Shown piece by piece: positions 1 to 5,321 of a DNA stretch of 5,895 nt. Source of the DNA: an uncultured Actinomycetes bacterium (GTDB taxonomy: Bacteria > Actinomycetota > Actinomycetes > Nanopelagicales > Nanopelagicaceae); the NCBI GenBank assembly GCA_903932705.1, contig CAIZHC010000288.1:1-5895 (forward strand). Direction: 5' to 3'. The notes beneath the pieces are model-generated. The model was not told the DNA's origin, ran no database searches, and saw only the letters and a program-made list of their open reading frames with translations. The stretch's first letter is position 1, and every line of letters starts with the position of its first letter. Position numbers and translations under genes: made by a program.

Positions 1-230
1 TCGCCCGCTACTTCACGGCGAAGGTCACCTTCGATTTTGTAATTTGCTTCGATGAATTCACGAAGCTGTGCCAATTCTGGCTCTTGAAGATCTTTGACTC
101 GTGTATCTGGATTAATACCTGTCGCTGCAAGTGTTGCATGAGCGCGAGTTAAACCGATACCGAAGATGTACGTGAGTGCAATCTCTACGCGCTTTTCACG
201 CGGGAGATCGACACCAACAAGACGTGCCAT
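1..230 (-). CDS. rpsM: 30S ribosomal protein S13 (uS13), N-terminal part, runs off the window
   Basis: S13 sits in the head of the 30S subunit, where it contacts the P-site tRNA and forms inter-subunit bridges with the 50S. The 76 complete codons visible begin [14 protein letters not shown] and continue through [10 protein letters not shown], the S13 N-terminal helix-two-turn-helix region. Full S13 is about 120-125 residues, so roughly 60% of the gene is present and the 3' end lies before base 1. The ATG at 230 is chosen because the protein starts at the usual S13 N-terminus and AAAGGG (239-244) lies 8 nt upstream as a Shine-Dalgarno. It is separated from rpmJ by 129 bp holding a strongly structured RNA, unlike the near-zero spacing elsewhere. 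In other bacteria it opens the alpha operon (rpsM-rpsK-rpsD-rpoA-rplQ), which presumably continues outside the window. Identity is very secure. Confidence 0.97.
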   Translation of the reverse strand, partial: MARLVGVDLPREKRVEIALTYIFGIGLTRAHATLAATGINPDTRVKDLQEPELAQLREFIEANYKIEGDLRREVAG

Positions 231-235
231 ATCAC

Positions 236-244
236 TTACCCTTT
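236..244 (-). promoter_or_regulatory. rpsM ribosome binding site, possibly occluded by a pseudoknot
   Basis: The minus strand reads AAAGGGTAA here, 5-8 nt before the rpsM ATG. The hexamer GGGTAA (236-241) is perfectly complementary to TTACCC in the loop and closing pairs of the nearest upstream hairpin (282-287). Pairing between them would hide the Shine-Dalgarno. The complementarity is seen directly; its use is inference. Confidence 0.5.
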
Positions 245-264
245 TCGTTATCTGGAAGGTCCTT

Positions 265-343
265 CGCAATGCACCTCAGTTGGGTAACTGAGCCTCGGCC
301 TACCAGTCCGAGGGTCTGAAGTTTTCACTTCAGTCGCATCACG
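265..343 (-). promoter_or_regulatory. Putative structured mRNA leader of rpsM: four-way junction with three hairpins
   Basis: In transcript sense, an 8-bp closing stem pairs 336-343 (CGTGATGC) with 265-272 (GCATTGCG), including two adjacent G-U wobbles. It encloses three hairpins almost end to end. The first (316-333) is CTGAAGT-GAAA-ACTTCAG, a perfect 7-bp stem with a GNRA tetraloop. The second (293-313) is CCTCGG, a 9-nt loop, CCGAGG. The third (275-292) is CTCAGTT-ACCC-AACTGAG, a perfect 7-bp stem. Junction linkers are 0-2 nt. The element ends 34 nt before the rpsM ATG. It occupies the place of the S4-responsive alpha-operon leader of E. coli, so autoregulation by a ribosomal protein is a reasonable hypothesis. 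I do not recognise it as a named RNA family. No U-tract follows, so it is not a simple terminator. Confidence 0.6.
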
Positions 344-359
344 CGTTATTTGGTTTTAC

Positions 360-473
360 TTATCCTTGACGTTGCTTGTGACGAAGATTGTCGCAAATAA
401 CCATGACGCGACCATTACGACGAATGACCTTGCACTTGTCGCAGATCTTCTTCACGCTTGGCTTAACTTTCAC
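360..473 (-). CDS. rpmJ: 50S ribosomal protein L36 (bL36), zinc-binding form
   Basis: L36 is a tiny zinc-ribbon protein of the 50S subunit that binds 23S rRNA. The 37-residue product starts [15 protein letters not shown] and carries the four metal ligands C11, C14, C27 and H32, so this is the zinc-binding (C+) type rather than the ligand-free paralogue. Length equals the family's usual 37-38. The start is GTG at 473: AGGAG (481-485) lies 7 nt upstream, and the resulting N-terminus MKVKPSVK is the canonical one. It follows infA by 12 bp, so the two are surely co-transcribed and the rpmJ ribosome binding site touches the infA stop. The gene is too short for many ORF callers. Confidence 0.97.
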   Translation of the reverse strand: MKVKPSVKKICDKCKVIRRNGRVMVICDNLRHKQRQG

Positions 474-485
474 GACTAACTCCTA

Positions 486-707
486 TTACTTGTAACGATA
501 GATAATTCGACCTCTTGTGAGGTCGTACGGACTAAGTTCAACAATCACACGATCTTCAGGAAGGATGCGAATGTAGTTCTGTCGCATCTTGCCGCTGATG
601 TGCGCAAGAACCTTGTGCCCATTTGTAAGCTCGACTCTGAACATGGCGTTCGGGAGTGCTTCAGCTACGGTGCCTTCAATTTCGATTGCTCCGTCTTTCT
701 TGGCCAA
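486..707 (-). CDS. infA: Translation initiation factor IF-1
   Basis: IF-1 binds the A site of the 30S subunit during initiation and assists IF-2 and IF-3. The 73-residue protein is one OB-fold (S1-like) domain. It begins [14 protein letters not shown] and contains the family hallmarks [10 protein letters not shown] (18-27), [14 protein letters not shown] (36-49) and the C-terminal [12 protein letters not shown] (62-73), matching usual length. The start codon is TTG at 707; it yields the standard IF-1 N-terminus and no ATG or GTG alternative fits. A weak GTAGGT lies 6 nt upstream as the likely ribosome binding site. A 174-bp noncoding gap precedes it, so infA probably starts a new transcription unit with rpmJ. 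The TTG start plus weak Shine-Dalgarno suggests modest translation initiation, which is inference. Confidence 0.97.
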   Translation of the reverse strand: MAKKDGAIEIEGTVAEALPNAMFRVELTNGHKVLAHISGKMRQNYIRILPEDRVIVELSPYDLTRGRIIYRYK

Positions 708-790
708 GCAGTACCTACTTATCTATTCAGGGGTCTAGTTACGGACATCCGCCTATTTCTAAGCAGAGGGCAATCCTAAGGCGCGAGGCC
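708..790 (-). promoter_or_regulatory. Upstream region of infA, probable promoter region not resolved
   Basis: These bases contain no credible gene. A terminator-like hairpin lies just upstream, so a promoter for infA-rpmJ is expected here. The best TANNNT match in transcript sense is TAGGAT at 773-778, which would leave a leader of about 60 nt. No good TTGACA-like -35 lies at the right distance. A second AT-rich candidate, TAGAAA, lies around 755-760. Neither can be chosen with confidence from sequence alone. Confidence 0.3.
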
Positions 791-833
791 AAAAAGAGGA
801 AATCGGGCCCTCTATTTAGCCCTTTTCGGCCCG
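791..833 (-). terminator. Possible intrinsic terminator after the small-ORF pair
   Basis: In transcript sense CGGGCC (828-833) pairs perfectly with GGCCCG (804-809) around an 18-nt loop, followed by ATTTCCTCTTTTT (791-803). A G/C stem followed by a pyrimidine-rich tract with five terminal Ts fits an intrinsic terminator, though the loop is long and the T run is interrupted. A second weaker hairpin, CCCTC (877-881) with GAGGG (860-864), directly follows the stop codon of the upstream ORF. It lies between the small ORFs and infA, where a transcript boundary is plausible. Confidence 0.45.
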
Positions 834-881
834 GTTTATGCTAAAAGCGGGGAAACTTTCCCTCTAAATCCGGTTCGAGGG

Positions 882-1028
882 TTAGCCGCCGCCCGTAATT
901 CCCATGGTGAATAGATTGGCGATGGCTAACAAAACGCCTTTGGGGGTGATTTTCACCTTATCCGCATCCACCAACTCCGGTTCGGGCGCCGAGGACTCTT
1001 CTGGTTCTGGAGGTTCAACATTTTCCAT
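882..1028 (-). CDS. Hypothetical small protein B (48 aa), paralogue of the adjacent small ORF
   Basis: I do not recognise this family. The 48-codon ORF starts MENVEPPEPEESSAPEPE, an acidic Pro/Glu-rich and probably unstructured segment. It continues with the charged motif VDADKVKIT, a hydrophobic stretch GVLLAIANLFTMGI (about 32-45), and ends in three glycines. ENVEP and VD-x-DKVKIT are shared with the ORF just upstream, and so is the leucine pair in (I/V)LLA. That conservation argues both are translated. ATG at 1028 is chosen because it aligns the ENVEP motifs. GGTGA (1037-1041), overlapping the stop codon of the upstream ORF, lies 8 nt away as a possible ribosome binding site, with GGAGG (1044-1048) 15 nt away. 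An in-frame GTG at 1076 would give a 64-residue version largely overlapping the other ORF and is less likely. A membrane-associated or precursor peptide is possible; there is no Cys and no double-Gly leader site. Confidence 0.6.
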   Translation of the reverse strand: MENVEPPEPEESSAPEPELVDADKVKITPKGVLLAIANLFTMGITGGG

Positions 1029-1036
1029 ATGACTAA

Positions 1037-1189
1037 TCACCAACCTCCAAAGATGGCCGCTAACAAAATTTGCCACCAGGATCGTGCAATCGCTTCCCCA
1101 GTAATTTTCACCTTATCTGGATCTACCCACTCGGATTGATCTGGAGAAGCAGACGGTTCGACATTTTCAGAATGCTCCTCTTCGCCCAT
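1037..1189 (-). CDS. Hypothetical small protein A (50 aa), paralogue of the adjacent small ORF
   Basis: This 50-codon ORF begins MGEEEHSENVEPSASP (acidic). It has the central motif WVDPDKVKIT (21-30) and ends with a Trp-rich hydrophobic tail, SWWQILLAAIFGGW (37-50). The family is unknown to me. The shared ENVEP and VD-x-DKVKIT motifs, in the same order and at similar spacing as in the ORF 8 bp downstream, indicate tandem duplication with a conserved N-terminal half and a divergent C-terminal half. No Shine-Dalgarno precedes the ATG at 1189. Instead TATTCT (1196-1201) ends 6 nt upstream, as expected for a leaderless transcript. It sits 47 bp after the map stop, beyond a terminator-like hairpin. 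The tail is too short (about 14 residues) for a confident transmembrane helix but could be an amphipathic or membrane-seeking segment. The duplication is the main evidence that it is real. Confidence 0.6.
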   Translation of the reverse strand: MGEEEHSENVEPSASPDQSEWVDPDKVKITGEAIARSWWQILLAAIFGGW

Positions 1190-1195
1190 ATTTTT

Positions 1196-1201
1196 AGAAT
1201 A
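1196..1201 (-). promoter_or_regulatory. Candidate -10 box for a leaderless small-ORF transcript
   Basis: In transcript sense TATTCT fits the TANNNT -10 consensus and is followed by AAAAAT and then the ATG of small ORF A. Transcription starting 6-7 nt after the box would begin at or next to the A of ATG. Leaderless mRNAs are common in actinobacteria. No clear -35 is present; the 17-nt-upstream hexamer is TTTCTT. The promoter would sit immediately after the terminator of map. Confidence 0.35.
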
Positions 1202-1215
1202 CGAGAGAAAAGGTT

Positions 1216-1260
1216 AAAAAGAAAGAGATTTCAAACTCAGATTAATAGTCCAGAAATCTC
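1216..1260 (-). terminator. Probable intrinsic terminator overlapping the 3' end of map
   Basis: In transcript sense GAGATTTC (1253-1260) and GAAATCTC (1225-1232) form a perfect 8-bp stem around a 20-nt loop, followed directly by TTTCTTTTT (1216-1224). The left arm lies inside the last map codons and the map stop (1237-1239) falls in the loop. The stem is only moderately G/C, which weakens it, but the stem and T-tract combination is right. It would end the spc transcript after map and separate it from the small ORFs. Confidence 0.6.
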
Positions 1261-2049
1261 AACGCCGAGGCGACCTAATTCAGCCGCTCCCCCATCCAAG
1301 GCGGTGAGGACAAAAGGCTTGCCATCTGGAAGCAGGGCAAAGGTATGTTCGAAGTGGGCGCCGTTGGATTTATCACTTGCAATGACGGTCCAGTCATCTG
1401 ACAAGGTCTTCATCTTCTCAGTGCCACGAGTAATCATTGGTTCAATAGCGAGTGCAAGACCGACCTTCAATTCTGGACCCAGTCCAGCTGGACCGTAATT
1501 GATGACATGAGGATCTTGGTGCATCTCTGTGCCAATTCCATGTCCACCGTATTCGCGCAAGATTCCATACTTGCCTTGGCTGAGGATATAACTCTCGATG
1601 GCATGTGAAATATCGGTGAGGTGTCCCCCAACTTTTCCTGCCGCAATTCCTCGCCACATTGAACCCTCGCAGGTATCCATCAATTTTTGATCGGCAGGAT
1701 CTATTTCGCCAATACCAATTGAAAACGCAGCATCTCCATGCCATCCATTCACGATTGCACCAAAGTCGATTGAGATGATGTCACCGTTTGCAAGTGGACG
1801 TTCATTTGGAATTCCATGAACTACTTCGTGATTTACTGATGCGCAGATGACATTGGGATAACCGTGATAATTCAAGAATGACGGAGTTGCATTATTTGCT
1901 TTTAGGAAATCTGCAGCGATTGCATCTAACTCAAGCGGAGTAACACCTGGCGCGATTGCGCCTTTCATTAGTTCGAGTGCTTGACCGACGACAAGGCCGG
2001 CCTTGCGCATTAATTGCAGTTGTTCAAAGGTCTTAATCTGAATCGCCAT
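1237..2049 (-). CDS. map: Type I methionine aminopeptidase
   Basis: This cytosolic metalloenzyme removes the initiator Met from new proteins when the second residue is small. The 270-residue protein has the pita-bread fold with no N-terminal zinc-finger extension (type Ia). All five dinuclear-metal ligands can be assigned: D95 (in IDFG), D106 (in HGDAAF), H170 (in YGGHGIG), E203 (in AIEPM) and E234 (in HFEHT). H78 (in EVVHG) and H177 (in EMHQDP) match the catalytic and substrate-binding histidines. Length is normal for the family (about 250-285). The start ATG at 2049 follows the adk stop by 5 bp and gives the usual EIKT-like N-terminus (MAIQIKTFEQ). No strong Shine-Dalgarno is seen, so translational coupling to adk is likely. 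It appears to be the last gene of the spc transcript, because a terminator-like hairpin overlaps its end. Confidence 0.97.
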   Translation of the reverse strand: MAIQIKTFEQLQLMRKAGLVVGQALELMKGAIAPGVTPLELDAIAADFLKANNATPSFLNYHGYPNVICASVNHEVVHGIPNERPLANGDIISIDFGAIVNGWHGDAAFSIGIGEIDPADQKLMDTCEGSMWRGIAAGKVGGHLTDISHAIESYILSQGKYGILREYGGHGIGTEMHQDPHVINYGPAGLGPELKVGLALAIEPMITRGTEKMKTLSDDWTVIASDKSNGAHFEHTFALLPDGKPFVLTALDGGAAELGRLGVEISGLLI

Positions 2050-2054
2050 GGCGA

Positions 2055-2696
2055 CTACTTAAGAGCTGCGATTGCGTTTGCGGAGATTTCTGAAACTTCC
2101 CCGACTGCGCTAATTGCTTTGAGAATTCCAAGATTTTTGTAGAAAGCAACAATTGGTTCTGTCTGTTCGCTGTAAACGCTCAAACGGTTTGCAATAACTT
2201 CCTCTTTGTCATCTTCGCGTTGATACAACTCACCACCACAGTTATTGCAGACTCCGTCGACCTTTGGCTTATCAAAGATGACATGTGATGTTGTGCCGCA
2301 GTTACGACAAACTCTGCGACCTGATAAACGTTTGATAATCTCTTCATTTGGAATCGAGAGCTCGAGGACTGCATCAAGAGAGATGCTCTTCTTTACAAGT
2401 ACTTCAGCTAAGAACTCTGCTTGACCAACATTGCGAGGATATCCATCGAGCAAGAATCCAGGCGCGGTATCTGCATGAGTTAAGCGATCTTCAAGCATTG
2501 CATTAGTTACAGAATCAGGAACTAAGTTGCCGGCATCCATATAGGACTTAGCAAGTTTTCCAAGATCGGTCTCACCTTTGATATTTGCGCGGAAGAGATC
2601 GCCAGTGGAGATATGTGGAATCCCAAAGTACGCAGCAAGGTGTACTGCTTGAGTGCCTTTACCCGCGCCTGGAGGACCTACCAGGATTAAACGCAT
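2055..2696 (-). CDS. adk: Adenylate kinase, long form with four-cysteine zinc LID
   Basis: It catalyses ATP + AMP = 2 ADP in the cytosol. The 213-residue protein opens with the P-loop GPPGAGKGTQ (7-16), followed by the AMP-binding segment (ISTGDLFR, 29-36) and FLLDGYPR (81-88). The LID domain (about 126-162) carries CRNC (130-133) and CNNC (150-153), a complete four-Cys set that should bind structural zinc. REDDKEEVIANRL follows, as in other long-form kinases. Some actinobacteria such as mycobacteria have a short form without this LID, so the zinc LID is a useful lineage marker. The start ATG overlaps the secY stop by one base (TAATG), implying coupled translation. The position between secY and map is standard for Gram-positive spc operons. 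The call is secure. Confidence 0.97.
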   Translation of the reverse strand: MRLILVGPPGAGKGTQAVHLAAYFGIPHISTGDLFRANIKGETDLGKLAKSYMDAGNLVPDSVTNAMLEDRLTHADTAPGFLLDGYPRNVGQAEFLAEVLVKKSISLDAVLELSIPNEEIIKRLSGRRVCRNCGTTSHVIFDKPKVDGVCNNCGGELYQREDDKEEVIANRLSVYSEQTEPIVAFYKNLGILKAISAVGEVSEISANAIAALK

Positions 2697-3991
2697 TAGC
2701 GCAGGAATCCCTCATATGAACGTTGCTGCAACTGAGATTCAATTTGCTTAGCGGTATCAAGACCGACACCAACAACGATCAAGATTGCAGTTCCACCGAA
2801 TGGGAAGTTCTGCGAAGCCTGGAACAAGATCAAGGCGATGATTGGGATGATCGCAACAAAGGCCAAGTATAAAGATCCTGGTGCAGTGATGCGCGAGAGT
2901 ACATATTGGAGATACTCTGATGTTGGCTTTCCAGCGCGAATACCTGGGATAAATCCACCGTACTGCTTCATATTGTCTGCAACCTCGTCAGGATTGAATG
3001 TGATTGCGACATAGAAGTAGGTGAAGAAGATGATCAATACAGCATAAGAGATGATGTAAATAGGGTGATCGCCCTTAACCAAGTTCTGCTGAATCCAGAC
3101 TGACCACTTAGCGGTTGAACCCGAGAAGTTGACGATCAGAGATGGAATGTAGAGCAAAGATGATGCGAAAATTACTGGGATAACACCAGCCTGGTTTACC
3201 TTGATTGGAATGTAGGTAGAAGTTCCGCCGTAAGACTGGCGACCAATCTGACGTTTTGCATATTGCACCGGAATACGGCGTTGAGCCTGCTCCACGAACA
3301 CAACTGCTGCTACCACCAAGACACCGACTGCCATAACGAACAAGAATGCGAACCAACCCTTTTGCTGCTTGATAGACCAGAGCTGGGTTGGGAATCCTGC
3401 AGCGATAGATGTGAAGATCAAGATCGACATACCGTTACCGATACCGCGATCGGTGATCAATTCACCAAGCCACATGATTACAGATGTTCCAGCGGTCATT
3501 ACCAAGACCATGGTGACGATACGTGGCCACGATGAGTCAGGAATGATTGCGAGAGTACAACCGCTAAAGAGACGACCAGTTGAGCGAGCAACGGCGATCA
3601 AACCAGTTGATTGCAGAACTGCAAGACCAACGGTGAGGTAACGGGTGTACTGGGTGAGCTTTGCATTTCCAGATTGACCTTCAGCCTTAAGTGTTTCAAA
3701 GCGAGGAATGACAACTGTAAGCAATTGAATAATGATTGAGCTGGTGATGTAAGGCATGATTCCCAATGCGAAGATTGAGAGGTGCAAGAGTGCGCCACCA
3801 GAGAACAAGTTAATGAGACCGAAGAGTCCGCCAGATTTGCTCTGATTCAAGCAAGATTGAACGTTCTTATAAGAAACGCCAGGCGTAGGCATGATTGATC
3901 CGAAACGGAAGAGAGCCATGATGCCCAAAGTGAAGAAAATCTTTACGCGAAGATCGGGCGTCTTGAAGGCCTTACCAAACGCTGCAAGCAT
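2696..3991 (-). CDS. secY: Protein translocase channel subunit SecY
   Basis: SecY is the membrane channel of the general secretion pathway, working with SecE, SecG and SecA. The 431-residue protein has the expected length and pattern of about ten hydrophobic helices. Recognisable parts are the first helix (about 16-36), the plug and second-helix region GGLFGLINLFSGGALLHLS (54-72) leading into GIMPYITSSIIIQL (77-90), the signature GELITDRGIGNGMSIL (176-191), the cytosolic loop with RRIPVQYAKR (238-247), and the SecA- and ribosome-facing loop with DEVADNMKQYGGFIPGIRAG (335-354). Start ATG at 3991 has a strong GAGGAG 7 nt upstream. It is preceded by an 81-bp gap with a hairpin, the longest gap in the spc part of the window. 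Its stop overlaps the adk start. Its place after rplO is universal in bacterial spc operons. Confidence 0.98.
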   Translation of the reverse strand: MLAAFGKAFKTPDLRVKIFFTLGIMALFRFGSIMPTPGVSYKNVQSCLNQSKSGGLFGLINLFSGGALLHLSIFALGIMPYITSSIIIQLLTVVIPRFETLKAEGQSGNAKLTQYTRYLTVGLAVLQSTGLIAVARSTGRLFSGCTLAIIPDSSWPRIVTMVLVMTAGTSVIMWLGELITDRGIGNGMSILIFTSIAAGFPTQLWSIKQQKGWFAFLFVMAVGVLVVAAVVFVEQAQRRIPVQYAKRQIGRQSYGGTSTYIPIKVNQAGVIPVIFASSLLYIPSLIVNFSGSTAKWSVWIQQNLVKGDHPIYIISYAVLIIFFTYFYVAITFNPDEVADNMKQYGGFIPGIRAGKPTSEYLQYVLSRITAPGSLYLAFVAIIPIIALILFQASQNFPFGGTAILIVVGVGLDTAKQIESQLQQRSYEGFLR

Positions 3992-4013
3992 TTAACTTCT
4001 CCTCTAATTTCTG

Positions 4014-4047
4014 AATGAGTCCCTACTCTATTGAGGAAGGACTCATT
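4014..4047 (-). promoter_or_regulatory. Hairpin in the rplO-secY intergenic region
   Basis: In transcript sense AATGAGTCC (4039-4047) and GGACTCATT (4014-4022) form a perfect 9-bp stem. The 16-nt loop can form a further small CTC-AATA-GAG hairpin. The stem ends about 13 nt before the GAGGAG ribosome binding site of secY. The following bases (CAGAAATTAG) are not a T-tract, so a full terminator is unlikely. An mRNA processing or stability element, or a translational control element that adjusts secY relative to the ribosomal proteins, fits better. This is inference. Confidence 0.55.
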
Positions 4048-4072
4048 TCGGACTTAATAAATCGGTTTTAGG

Positions 4073-4513
4073 TTAGAGCTTTGTGATCGATCCACCGGCA
4101 GCAGCGATCTTTTCAGATGCTGATGAGGAGAAAGCGTGTGCCACGACGGTAACTTTCACAGAAATGTCGCCATTTCCAAGAACCTTAACCGGATGACCAT
4201 CGCGAGCTGCACCCTTTGCAACCAAATCTTCAACGGTGACTTGGCCACCCTTTGGATAGAGCGCATTGATGGTTGAAACATTCACTGGCTGGTACTCCAC
4301 GCGCTCTGGGTTTTTGAAACCACGGAGCTTTGGAAGACGCATGACCAAAGGAAGTTGTCCACCTTCGAAACCAGCACGAACAACGTTACGAGCACGTGTT
4401 CCCTTGCCACCACGACCAGCAGTCTTACCCTTTGAAGCCTCACCGCGACCCTTACGAGTACGAGCCTTCTTTGCGCCCGGAGCCGGACGTAGATGATGAA
4501 CCTTGAGAACCAT
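4073..4513 (-). CDS. rplO: 50S ribosomal protein L15 (uL15)
   Basis: L15 binds 23S rRNA and joins late in 50S assembly. The 146-residue protein has the long Gly/Arg/Lys-rich extended N-terminal part ([20 protein letters not shown] at 18-37). The globular C-terminal part contains the family region [20 protein letters not shown] (110-129) ending [12 protein letters not shown]. Length matches the usual 144-150. The ATG at 4513 is supported by GAGGAGG inside the last codons of rpmD, 10 nt upstream, and by the canonical start ([16 protein letters not shown]). It lies 2 bp after rpmD. The call is secure. Confidence 0.98.
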   Translation of the reverse strand: MVLKVHHLRPAPGAKKARTRKGRGEASKGKTAGRGGKGTRARNVVRAGFEGGQLPLVMRLPKLRGFKNPERVEYQPVNVSTINALYPKGGQVTVEDLVAKGAARDGHPVKVLGNGDISVKVTVVAHAFSSSASEKIAAAGGSITKL

Positions 4514-4515
4514 TG

Positions 4516-4698
4516 TTATTCGACCTCCTCAACGGTAACCATGTGACGTACAGCGACGACCATTCCACGAATCTCTGGACGATCTTCCTTTACGACAACA
4601 TCACCGATTCGCTTTAAACCAAGTGAACGCAAGGTCTCGCGGTGCTCTGGACGAGCGCCAACCTTGGAACGAAGTTGTGTGACTTTTAGACGTGGCAT
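4516..4698 (-). CDS. rpmD: 50S ribosomal protein L30 (uL30), short bacterial form
   Basis: L30 is a small 50S protein contacting 23S rRNA. The 60-residue product reads [20 protein letters not shown] at its N-terminus, then [15 protein letters not shown] (22-36) and a C-terminal [13 protein letters not shown] (46-58), the complete bacterial L30 fold at normal length. It starts 2 bp after the rpsE stop with only a weak G-rich upstream segment (GGTTGGTG), so it is probably translated by coupling. Its last codons carry the ribosome binding site of rplO. The fixed order rpsE-rpmD-rplO supports the call. Confidence 0.97.
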   Translation of the reverse strand: MPRLKVTQLRSKVGARPEHRETLRSLGLKRIGDVVVKEDRPEIRGMVVAVRHMVTVEEVE

Positions 4699-4700
4699 GT

Positions 4701-5321
4701 TTATGCACCAACCGTTGCTGCTACGGCACGAGCAATTGCTGCAGGTGCGACATCTTCAAGGGGTAGACCACGGCGAGCTGCGATAGATGTTGGAGATTCC
4801 AACGCCTTAAGCGCGGCAGCGGTGGCATGCACCATGTTGATTGGATTATTTGAACCAAGTGACTTGGTAAGAACATCGTTGATTCCAGCGCACTCGAGTA
4901 CGGCGCGAACTGGACCACCAGCGATAACTCCGGTACCAGGTGATGCAGGGCGAAGAAGAACTACGCCAGCTGCAGCTTCACCTTGTACTGGGTGAGGAAT
5001 AGTGGAACCGAGGAGTGCAACTTTGAAGAATTGCTTCTTCGCATCTTCCACTGCCTTAGCAATAGCTTGAGGAACTTCCTTAGCCTTGCCGTATCCGACT
5101 CCGACTGTGCCCTTTTGGTCACCGACGACAACAAGTGCTGTGAAGGAGAAACGACGTCCACCCTTTACAACCTTTGCTACGCGGTTAATGAAAACTACGC
5201 GCTCTGTGTAAGGAGACTTCTCTTTCTCAGGTCCACCATCACGGCCGCGACGTTCACGACGATCGTTTCCGCCCTTAGGCGCGCGATCGCCAGCATTTGC
5301 GTTTACTGGAGGAGTAGCCAT
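4701..5321 (-). CDS. rpsE: 30S ribosomal protein S5 (uS5)
   Basis: S5 lies near the mRNA entry and decoding region of the 30S subunit and influences accuracy and spectinomycin response. The 206-residue protein has a charged, probably disordered N-terminal extension (1-36, rich in Arg, Gly, Asp) of the kind seen in actinobacterial S5. The double-stranded-RNA-binding-like S5 domain follows, with [20 protein letters not shown] (51-70) and [20 protein letters not shown] (71-90). The C-terminal domain contains [17 protein letters not shown] (127-143) and [12 protein letters not shown] (156-167). Its ATG overlaps the rplR stop by one base (TAATG), and no strong Shine-Dalgarno is present, suggesting reinitiation. 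Length is above E. coli S5 (167) because of the N-terminal extension and a longer C-terminus. The call is secure. Confidence 0.98.
   Translation of the reverse strand: MATPPVNANAGDRAPKGGNDRRERRGRDGGPEKEKSPYTERVVFINRVAKVVKGGRRFSFTALVVVGDQKGTVGVGYGKAKEVPQAIAKAVEDAKKQFFKVALLGSTIPHPVQGEAAAGVVLLRPASPGTGVIAGGPVRAVLECAGINDVLTKSLGSNNPINMVHATAAALKALESPTSIAARRGLPLEDVAPAAIARAVAATVGA

Noticed and set aside
265..343. tRNA gene, because of the cloverleaf shape
   Set aside because: There is no 7-nt anticodon loop, no T-loop TTCGA in place, no CCA-side geometry, and arms of 7 bp with 4-nt loops do not fit a tRNA.
656..844. 62-codon plus-strand ORF across the infA upstream region
   Set aside because: It runs antisense over the infA start and through the terminator-like hairpin, with no ribosome binding site or familiar sequence.
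860..881. Remnant of a tRNA T-arm (GGTTCGAG at 872-879)
   Set aside because: The flanking bases form a 5-bp stem with a 12-nt loop, not the 5-bp stem and 7-nt loop of a T-arm, and no other tRNA parts are nearby.
882..1076. 64-residue version of small protein B starting at GTG 1076
   Set aside because: It would overlap small ORF A for about 40 bases in another frame, and the extra N-terminus has no counterpart in the paralogue, which aligns from the ENVEP motif.
1070..1498. 142-codon plus-strand ORF overlapping map
   Set aside because: It is antisense to the well-supported C-terminal part of map, shows no recognisable domain, and has low-complexity composition typical of a shadow frame.
4014..4047. 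Intrinsic terminator between rplO and secY
   Set aside because: The 9-bp stem is followed by CAGAAATTAG rather than a T-tract, and secY has its own strong ribosome binding site with no clear promoter after the hairpin.
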